This document shows positions 42,690 to 53,400 of a stretch of 64,000 nucleotides of DNA, one piece after another. The notes under the pieces were generated by a model. The model did no database searches and was not told where the DNA came from. It saw only the letters and a program-made list of their open reading frames with translations. Each line of letters starts with the position of its first letter. Within the stretch, counting starts at the first letter, position 1. This stretch comes from Arcuatula senhousia (lineage: Eukaryota > Mollusca > Bivalvia > Mytilida > Mytilidae): positions 26,886,602 through 26,950,601 of the forward strand of contig OZ020313.1 of assembly GCA_963971305.1 (NCBI GenBank). The letters are read 5' to 3'. The translations under genes and the position numbers were made by a program.

Positions 42690-44100
42690 AATTTGAGCAA
42701 CAGAAAAAAACATTTATTGTGTCCCATATATATCTGTCCCTTCTGTTCAGTCTTCATCACCTAAAAAAAACACAAGATTTGAATTAAAAGAAACACCAAT
42801 TTTATATTGTGAATACTATGAAGATGTGTCAACTTAAATTGCCGATAGTGTCATAAATTGCTGATAGTGTCATTACAAGTCTTTTACATTTAACCTGACT
42901 AAATGCATGTTGTGTGTATGATTTCATGGTATGGCAATGCTGTTTGATCCTATGTGGACTCAGTTTTGGTCTTATTATACTTTGTTGTTATTGAACAGCT
43001 GGCATAAGAGCTAGACAGACTTATATCTTTCTTTCTGTCTGTCTACATATCTTGCAACTATTTTTAAAAATATTTCTCAAATCTTGCTTTGCTTGGTGAC
43101 CTATATACATGTAACTCATTTCAATGAATAGAATCTATACCAGTAACAAATTGAAAATTATTTTAGTGCATGGTTATCACATATAATATAATGTATATAT
43201 ACATATCAGCCAAGCAATGTCTCCTTTTTTATGAAATTATGTATATATTTACATTGCACAAATTAAAGGAAAATAACATGCTAGCTAGTACATGTGTATA
43301 TTTTAGATGACCGTAATAAACGACAAGTTAAGAAAACAGGGAGCAAAATATTTTACTTACTTCAAATACAATGTACGATGGTGTACACATTCTCCTACGT
43401 GTCCTTGATGTTCACCTGTTAAATAATATAAACAAATATGGATGATTATTAGCATAACAAAAGAACAGATAGCACGTGCAAGTCGTGTGGAATTACTGCT
43501 TTACAAAATGTTTTTCTGATAAATAGCATAGAAATATGTAATAAAACAGTATTCTTAAACTTTCCATATAAAAATTTCCGAAATCCTATGTTGAGAACAT
43601 TGATTTTCAAAAAAATTCATATTGCCAAGTCTTGGCAATATGAACACAAAAGAAAACATGTCAATATTGTGACTGAAACCCTGATTTGCTTTAAATGCCT
43701 CTCCCATTTATTTCAAAACCTATATAACTTTTTTCCTGAGACCGTTTCCTAAAGGGCTATATGGTTTTTATTAATAAAAACATAGAAGATCAAATCAAAT
43801 TCAGCGATATAAAAAAGTCTGACTTACCTCTTACATCAAGGGGGTAAATTTTAAACAATGGCGGCACGGGAAGCTGTTCCGGCCTGATGTAGCAGGTGCC
43901 CGTTCTGCTTAGACAAAACGAAAGTGAAAGTAGAATACATAAATTAATATTTTACACGTAACATATCATCCGTTTTTTGAGGGGATTATATATTTTCATT
44001 TATTAATCCAAAATATAGAGAATAATTGATATATTAATGCAAAAAGAAAAGAAAACTTCTTACTTACTTGAAAAATTGTAGAGTTGTCTCCCTTTGACAT
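42690..44100 (-). other. putative spliced transcript divergent from the IDH gene (small protein or ncRNA)
   Basis: A chain of strong splice sites on the minus strand: exon at or above 44100 down to 44068 (donor GTAAGT), exon 43904-43828 (acceptor ...AAGCAG, donor GTAAGT), exon 43415-43361 (acceptor TTTAACAG, donor GTAAGT), last exon from 42760 with AATAAA at 42713-42718. One frame runs through three exons, giving CYIRPEQLPVPPLFKIYPLD and then VGECVHHRTLYLK, ending at a TGA just inside the last exon. I see no ATG in that frame within the exon nearest the promoter, so the start may lie in an unplaced exon, or the RNA may be non-coding. The protein is not recognised. The 43904 acceptor is a tandem NAGNAG. 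Its 5' end lies about 300 bp from the IDH start codon, suggesting a shared bidirectional promoter. Confidence 0.45.
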
Positions 44101-44409
44101 CTAAATAATACCCATAACTCCTAAGGGGGGATTCAAACTGGTTTTGTCAACTTATTTCGTTTGGTTTTATTTGGTATAAATTACAACTGAAAGATAAATG
44201 TCATAAGAGAATTATTGATTGTTTCTCATCAAAGGCCTATGAAACAATAGTTCTATTAAGAAAAAAGACATTGTTTTAAAAAGTACCCCAAAAGTTCCTC
44301 TATTGATGACATTCGACTGTCCAATCAAAACCAGGATCAAAGGTTACGTCCTGTCTGCTCACGTTTACAGCTGTTTTGAAGCCGGTCACAAAATCGATTC
44401 ACTGACAAA
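44101..44409. promoter_or_regulatory. putative bidirectional promoter between the minus-strand transcript and IDH
   Basis: About 300 bp separate the two divergent 5' ends. 44310-44405 is less AT-rich than its surroundings (ACGTCCTGTCTGCTCACG). No TATA box stands out. Inferred from gene arrangement only. Confidence 0.35.
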
Positions 44410-47400
44410 ATGGGGAAAATTAAAGGTATTTCTTTAACTTTTTCACAAAATTATTAAAGATACATGCACAAACATTTATTTTCGTTATTTAATGGCCCTT
44501 TTGGTGTTTTTCAGGCGGACCAGTCGTTGAAATGAATGGAGATGAAATGACGCGGTGAGTTGATCAAATTCCATTATATCCAAGTTCAAAATTAAGGACG
44601 TCACTTAACAAATGCTTAATGCACACAAAATTCAGATTTATGAATAAAGTAATCATACTCTGTTCACTTTAAATGAGTGATAAATTATTATCAAACTTAA
44701 AATTTTCATTTTTCCCCTTAAAGGCAGCTCTTGCCATACATGCCATATGTTTCTGATTATTTTGTTATTTTCCTAAAATTCATCTTTCAAGATCAGGTTG
44801 TATTTCCGATCCAACTGTTGGGCCTTGGTGGCAGAGTGGTCTAAGGCACTTGTTTAAAAATCACACTTTTCTCCATATATACTCTACTAAAGTATTACAA
44901 TGGGCATATGCATTGTTGGTGGTGCCTAAAATGTGTAACCCGTACCCGCACCCAGGTTGTTCCAAATTTCACATATTCGCTTTGACTGTAGCGAAAACAA
45001 TGTCAATAATTGTAATATTTGATTTATGCTTTTTAAATATGACATTGAATGATTTCATATCTCAAAACTTTAAAATAAACATTCATATTTTGATGTATCA
45101 TGTGTATTTCATGTTTTCACTCAATACAGACATTGAAAATTTACCGGCACCCAATGACATACAGGGCCTTTTCTAATCAAATGAGAAACAATTTTTTTTT
45201 TTTAAACATGTATTAAAAGTTACAAAAATATATCAGCAGTGAGTGAATGAACGATTTATTTAATAACAGTAACTATCTATTTCACAATTTCGCTTTATAC
45301 CAAAGGGACCTATTGCGGATTTTATACAATGTTTACAAATAACCCGTACCCGCTGAAAATCCGGGCCAAAGTTTTGATAATATTGGAGTATACAAAATTA
45401 GTTAAAACAGATTAACTTGAGAGTCAATTTACCATGTTTACAAAACAATCGTTATAAACATTAAATATAACATTAAACAATTAAAACGAATCCAATTTAC
45501 ATTGAAAAAGTATAATTTTAAAGAAGTTAAAAGTTATCATTTCTTTGGCACATTCGTCATGGTGTAAACTTCCGGTTACACATTTATGGCACCAAAATTT
45601 TTTAACATCATTGATTTTGGAAAATTAGTATAACGATTTGAAAAACAAATGATACCGGTTCATTGAATAACTTATCAGAAATCTTCATGTGCAATTGCAG
45701 AAGGTTTCATTGCGTTTCGATTTTTACGAGTCAAATTTGAAAATTGGTACAGGTACGGGTAAATGAGCCAAAAATGGTACGGGTACAGTTTACACATGTT
45801 TGGCACCACCTGCATTGTTGATCAAAATGAATCCCAACCCAACGTGCCCAACAAAAAAATAAGGAATTTTCATATAGGACAAAGTAAATGCACATAATCA
45901 TGATAATAGAAATAAAGAAATAAAATTATTTACACATAATAAAATGATTTGACAAGTTCATGAATTCAAAGATAAGTATTGCTTTTCAATTTTTTGGAGT
46001 CATGCTTGCAATTGTTGTCCCCCGCCGCAAGGCGGAGCGGGGACTTGGAAATGCTGGTGTCCGTCCGTGCGTCCGTCACACTTTTTTTTGTAACACTTTT
46101 CTCAGTAATTACTAATCCTAGGGTTCTGAAATTTTGTATGCAGACTCCTATAGGGGTCCCCCAAGGTGTAAGTGATTTTCAGGTCAGTCTGACATCTACT
46201 TCCTGTTTAACGACTTAGTCATTTTTTCTCCCATAGGCTCAATGGTAAATTTTTCGTAACACTTTTCTCAGTAACTACTAATCCTAGGGTTCTGAAATTT
46301 TGTATGCAGACTTCTATAGGGGTCCCCTAAGGTGTTAGTGATTTTCAGGTCAGTCTGACATCTACTTCCTGTTTAACGACTTAGTCATTTTTTCTCCCAT
46401 AGGCTCAATGGTAAATTTTTCGTAACACTTTTCTCAGTAACTACTAATCCTAGGGTTCTGAAATTTTGTATGCAGACTCCTATAGGGGTCCCCCAAGGTG
46501 TAAGTGATTTTCAGGTCAGTCTGACATCTACTTCCTGTTAAACGACTTAGTCATTTTTTCTCCCATAGGCTCAATGGTAAATTTTTCGTAACACTTTTCT
46601 CAGTAACTACTAATCCTAGGGTTCTGAAATTTTGTATGCAGACTCCTATAGGGGTCCCCTAAGGTGTAAGTGATTTTCAGGTCAGTATGCCCCTTCAACA
46701 ATATAACGTTCAACGGGCAGGGGACCTGGAATCTGTTCTTGTTTTACCATTCAAACCATGTCCTAGATAAGGAACCTAAAACTACAATATAAAGTTGTAT
46801 TTATTTACCTCATAATACATTTAACAATATTGACCTGTCCAGAATAAATAGTAGACAAAATTTGGTTAAAAAAACTTTGTGTTTGGGACAATAGGCCTCA
46901 TGGACCTAAAAGGTTTAGCCTGTGGCAAGGCTAATGAGAGTTAACTTGAGCTGTATCTTCTATTTAATAAAAAAAAACATGAATGTATGTTTTCTTTCAT
47001 ATTTTACTTACAGGATAATTTGGGACCTCATTAAAGAGAAATTGATCCTTCCCTTTGTTGATCTTGAACTTCATATGTATGACTTGAGTATTCAGAACAG
47101 AGATGCTACAGATGATCAAAGTAAGTCGTGTTATGTTTATGAGAAATAAAGTATTTGTATACATGTAACATTGTGCTCAAATTAATATTGCAACGTTCAG
47201 CAGCTGAGCACACACATAGAAAATATTGAAATGTAAAATAAGTGTAAATGACACAGCCCACATAAACACGCTGCAATCAAATTTTGGGGCCATAAATGTG
47301 TCAATCACTCAGTGAATTGTTAGTGCCTTAGTAAGAAAAAAGGCACAGGGTGTCACATGCAATCAGAAAAAAGGCATCTGGCGTCAGATAAAATTTGAAA

Positions 47401-50400
47401 AGGCTGGGTGCTCAGTCCATTGAAAACAACTTAGGTGGAACTCTGCAAAAAGACCAATATGCATATATTTCAAATTTGATTTTTAAATAGTCAAAGATAG
47501 ATCCCTTCTTAAACAAGAAACAGAAAACATTAAATTGATAAGTAAATGTCATGAATGTCAACATGGTACATTGTATGTCAATCCACAAATGATGTGGAAA
47601 GGCATAATAAAATGGTAAAAATAGGGTAGAGGTCAGCTGTTTTAAAGTCTATTTTATCATATATACAAAAAGTGTATAAATTATCATGACATTTATTTAG
47701 GAAAAAAAGTCGTAATAAAAAAAAAGTACAAATTTACATTTATCATGTTTATACAAATCAAAATACAGGTCAAACAAAAATTGATTTTTGAAGCAATTGG
47801 AAATTGTTTGGATATGATTTTTTCTTTGAATAGCAAAACACATATATAGCATGAAAACTATATATATGGGTACCCACATCAGTGTCAGTTGATAAATCTT
47901 CTTCTCAAGTGTTTGATTAGATTTAAACTTGACACTTTGAATCAATGATTATTCTCTATGCACAATTTTTATTGAAAAATAAGCTAAAAAAATGAAATTT
48001 CTTTAAAGCAGCCTGTGTTAAATTAAAAGTAGTTTGAACTGAATTTTGATGAACATGTATATGGAAATAGAAGATAGTTCAACAAGTACATGTAGAAAAG
48101 AAGAAAAATGACATGAATGACAAAACATTTTGTACACATACAAAAAATGGGCAGATTTGATTCACAATAGAACATATTTACATTTTTAGACATACATGTT
48201 TACATAATTAATTATGAACTATTTAATTTCCTTTGAATGTACTGCTAATCAAAGTCAAAAACTTAAATGTACCTTAGACATGTTAGAAACCACAATTTGT
48301 TGATGCTTGATAATAAGATAAATATATCCTACAGAGTATTTTATGTGTCTATTTTCAGTAACTGTTGATGCAGCAAATGCCATGCTGAAGTACAATGTTG
48401 GTGTAAAGTGTGCTACTATCACTCCAGATGAGAAAAGAGTTGAAGGTTGGTCTTGTTGCTCTTGGTGTTGTATGCAAATTTAATACCAATACTTAAAAAG
48501 TTATGATGGTGTATAAGGGGGATCTGGAGGGCTGTTCAATTAATGTTTATACATAGGAGAGGAGGGATGCGCTTTGTTCAAGCCCCCCTCCCATCAATGT
48601 AAAAAAATCATAACACACACACAACAAAAGGCATTTTAACCCCCAACCAACAGAAAAAAAAACACAGCTTCCCCCTTTCCCATGTCTATTTAAATGGAAC
48701 AGCCCTAGGCGTGGGAATATTTTCCTGTTTTTGTTTGGTAAACAAACCTTGTTGTGAGGGATACTGTTATTCCTGTTTTAAAAATTATTGAATAAAGTAA
48801 AGGCTAAAGCTATATTAATAAAGTGAATGGAGTCTTACATGAGAAAATCTATTATTTCAGCAGGTAATGATAAAATGACGCAACTTCCGTATAACAGTCC
48901 ATCAAAAAACAATGAAGGCAATAAAATTTCAGACAAATATTTTTAGTAAGCCTGACACAGAGATTTTGATGTCCTTTGTTTTTAAGTAAAGGTAATAATA
49001 CCATGAACAAAAATTATCAAACTGGGATGAAAAATTGAAATTAGCATACTGAAGAAGTTGAAATTTGCAAGAAAATGATTAAGAAAAATAGTTTGCTTTA
49101 ATACAATCAATATTGCCTCTGATTTTACAGTTACTCAATAAACATATAAAATGTACAAATCAATTAGGTCATATAATATACATCGTGAATTTAACATGTT
49201 AAATGTTTTTCAGAATTTAATTTCAATATAATATACACTGTGAATTTAACATGTTAAATGTTTTTCAGAATTTAATCTCAATATAATATACACTGTGAAT
49301 TTAATGTTTTTCAGAATTTAATCTCAAGAAAATGTGGAAATCTCCAAATGGGACGATTCGTAACATTCTGGGAGGAACAGTATTTAGAGAGGCCATCATC
49401 TGTAAAAATATACCACGGCTGGTTCCTGGCTGGAAACAGAGCATTGTCATAGGACGTCATGCATATGGTGACCAGGTAAAAGAATTGTCTTAGCATCACT
49501 GTATTTCTATTGCTAACTTGGCATTATTTTACTTTCTTGCCATTATTTTTTCTTTTATACCTGTAATTACACATTTTTAGTTTTGAACATGTTGAAAAAT
49601 ATATTGGAATAAATAAAGGTGAAATAACTATATTTAATATAACTTTTGAAATATTCATACTTGTCATAATCAATAAAACCTTTATCAGAAAAATATAATT
49701 GGGCCATAACTCTGAGAAACCCAAACACTTTTCAGAAATCACACCAAAAAAAACCCCAACATTAAGTGACCTTAGTCATGTTAGTAGGAACATTTAAACA
49801 AAATATTATTTTATTACAATCATGACAATGTTAACAAATGGCTGTTTTCCATTGTGGATTTTTTAAATTGTCCTTTATATTGAAGGTTGTGTTGCATAGA
49901 TTTATTCCATATCTCATTATCTTTGTGTTGCATACATTTATTCAGGGTTCCCAGGCATCTTTGAAAACTGGAAAAACCCTTGAATTGCATTTTTAAGTTC
50001 AAGGATCTGGAAAAGTCCTTGAATTTAAAAAATCAAAACATATCCTTGAAAAACCCTTGAATTTTATATTATGACACTTTCTCGACTGTTTTGGGAAAAA
50101 GGGTACAAAAAATATCAGGATCTATCATTTTGACGAATATTTTCATCCTTGAAAATGATGAAAATACCCTTGAAAAACCCTTGAAATTTTAGTCATGAAA
50201 GAATCTCATTATCTTCCACATCTCATTATCTTTTGTGTTTCGTACACTTGTTCCACATCTTATTATCTTTTGTGTTGCATACACTTTTTTCACATCTCAT
50301 TATCTTTTGTGTTGCGTACACTTATTCCACACCTTATTATCTTCTATAAATAAAGCCTTATTCATCATGTTCATGTACTTTATACTATTTTCATTACAGT

Positions 50401-53400
50401 ACAAAGCTACAGACTTTGTGGTTCCTGGTGAGGGAACATTAGAAATGAAGTTTACCCCCTCTAGTGGTGGTGACCCCATGACCTTTACAGTGTTTGATTT
50501 TAAAGATGGTGGTGGTGTGGCCTTAGGCATGTACAACACAGACAAGGTATGATACATGTAACTGATATACTACATGTAAAACATGTAAAAGGAAAATAAT
50601 TGTGAGGGTAATTTTCAAATTTGCATCAGTAATTTCATAAAATATAAAACCATGATAAATCACACATTACCTTGGGAGCAGCATCAAATTAAAATGCAAG
50701 GAAACATCCCCTTTTACTGTCAATACAGTACCAATTGACTAGTTATAAGTACAAGAGATAATAGAAAATTATTTATCTTTGAATTAAAATATAAATTTAA
50801 AGTTGTTTCTTTTAATTCATACATGTATTTTACAATTAAAGATTGATTTTTAAGGGGAAATATTAAACATGTTTTTAAGTTGAATTCAATATAAATTTTA
50901 ATTTTCATGCATTTTTGTCTGTAATTATTAAACTTTTGTGAACTAAGTGATAAGACATAATTTAATTTCTTAAAATCAGAATGTCATATTTTCTTCTATT
51001 TTTCGCAAGTTTTTCCACTAGCATTTTATTACATTAAAAACTAAACAACTGTGATAAAGTTACCGGAAAAGGTGTTATCGTACTAAAAGACCTTGATTTT
51101 TAAAGAATCTTTTTCAAAAGTTTCTATTCTGACAGATTATTGTCCCTCATTATTTGGTTTATGACTTATATTTCTGTTTCAGAGTATAACAGATTTTGCC
51201 CATAGCTCTTTCAACTATGCCCTACAGAAAGGTTGGCCTTTGTATCTCAGGTTTGTAAAAAAAAACTAGTTCACAACTTATTTAATTCATTGTGTTACCA
51301 TGGTTACTGATTTTCAATTAATACAGATAAATAAAGGTAACAAAATTTCCAAAAATCTCAAATGTCCATAAGACAAGACAAAACAAGGAAGACATGCCAG
51401 AAAAATTGAAGAACACAATGGTCGTGACTTGGTACAGATATTTCAAAAGAAATGGTGGGTTAAACCAGGTTTTAAGGCGTGCCAAACCTCCCCCTTCCAT
51501 AGCCATCTTTGGGTCCGGTAGTTACACAAAACACAACAGGTTTGTGTGAAGACATATTAGGAATGCTAAGGTGATCCATCTCAGTACAACAACAAGCCAA
51601 ACACTAATCAAAGCAAGAACTAACCATGACAACCATTTCGTCAAAAAAAATTATTCTAATCACACTTGTAATTAGAAAAGACTACAATGTATATTGCAAT
51701 TACCTTGGTGAAAAATTGTTTATTATGCTGCATCCAAATATAGATCAATTCTCATATGGGGTTTTCCAGTTTGGTTATACCCTAGTTCATTTGATTATAT
51801 AAATTTGAATGCTAAAAAGGTAACAACTTATTTTCTGCAATGCTGACTTTTGTTTCTGTCATATGTCATGTATTGAAAATCATAGGTTTTAAATAGTGAA
51901 TTGCAGATGCCAGCAAAAACACAGCATCTAGTTATTTTATAAGCAGTATCAACATGGGGTCCAATATTGTGGAATTCAATTACAGGTCTTTTGCTCAGCT
52001 ACTTCCTGTTTTAATGAAATTCTACAATTTCTGTCTTTGACCCATATTTGATGTATTCAATCTGTGCTGTTCCATTTTGTACCAAAATTTTGCTTACATT
52101 TGTATCAGTAGCATCAAGATTTTCTCTGAAATATTATGTACATGTGTATCTTATTACATATTAATACATTTACTATGCAAAAATATATTCAAAATAATTC
52201 TAATATTTATGATTTTTCCCTTTTAGTACAAAGAATACCATTCTGAAGAAATATGATGGTAGATTCAAAGATATATTTCAAGATATATATGACAAGTAAG
52301 TCAAAAAAATTAAACACTGTTTTAAAAAAGCTTCAGCAAAGCCAACAATCTTATAAAACATTTATCATTAAGTTGATACATGTACATAAAAGAAGCAAAG
52401 AGGCACCAATGGGGCATTCAAGTGTCAAAAGTCAGGAAGGCCAACAGCAAAACTGTAAATACGAACAAGAACAACACGAGGAAACACAAAATATATCTAA
52501 CAGAAATGAACAACGCAAACTCAAGTCATAACAAGTGTGAACTCTAGAAATATTGGATAGAATGTCAAGGTTTTTGTAGATGTCACATGAGGATTAAGCT
52601 TCTATATGTTTAAAAAAAACATTATACATCTAATAATATCCTATGAAAAGTCATAAAACTTGCCTACATTCATATATATACAATAAATGTTATGATTATT
52701 TGTTTGTTTTTTGTAGACAATACAAGAAACAGTTTGAAGAGAAGAAGATTTGGTATGAACACAGGTTGATAGATGATATGGTAGCATATGCCATGAAGTC
52801 TGATGGTGGCTTTGTATGGGCTTGTAAAAACTATGATGGTGATGTCCAGTCCGACTCTGTAGCCCAAGGTAGGTTTTCAATGGAATAGTTTTAGGTTGCT
52901 ACTTAAAATATTTTATCGACTTGATACCATTAGATGGACTGACAAAGAATGAAAGCAAGTGTAAAACATTATATGATGCCACTTTCTGTGGATGGTCTTA
53001 TAACTTGGTCAGCCATTTATACATGTATTTTTTAAACGTTCTTAAAAAATCCTATAAGACAGTGACATTGTTTGCCTATATATACCTTGAAATAAGATTT
53101 ATTTCCCTAAAGAAAGTTTTCTTAAAATGTCAGAAAAATGGCTCAAATATTTCACAAAAGAGGTTTAAAATTTCCATTTAAACAATATTTTATAACTTAT
53201 TAAATGATTTATTTCAACAGTTTTATTTGTTTGCTCTAAAATTCTTTATACAGATAGGCAACACCCTACCTAAAAAACAATGTTTAAAACAATGGGAGCT
53301 TTATTTGAAATTTTCCATTTCTTATACATTTTGTAAAATGATTACTTTTCCCCATAAAAAATACAAACAAAATCAATGTAAGATGTGATTCCTCTGAACT

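Noticed and set aside
44820..44852. Possible tRNA gene
   Set aside because: Only the D-arm/A-box half is present; no anticodon arm, T-arm or B-box follows.
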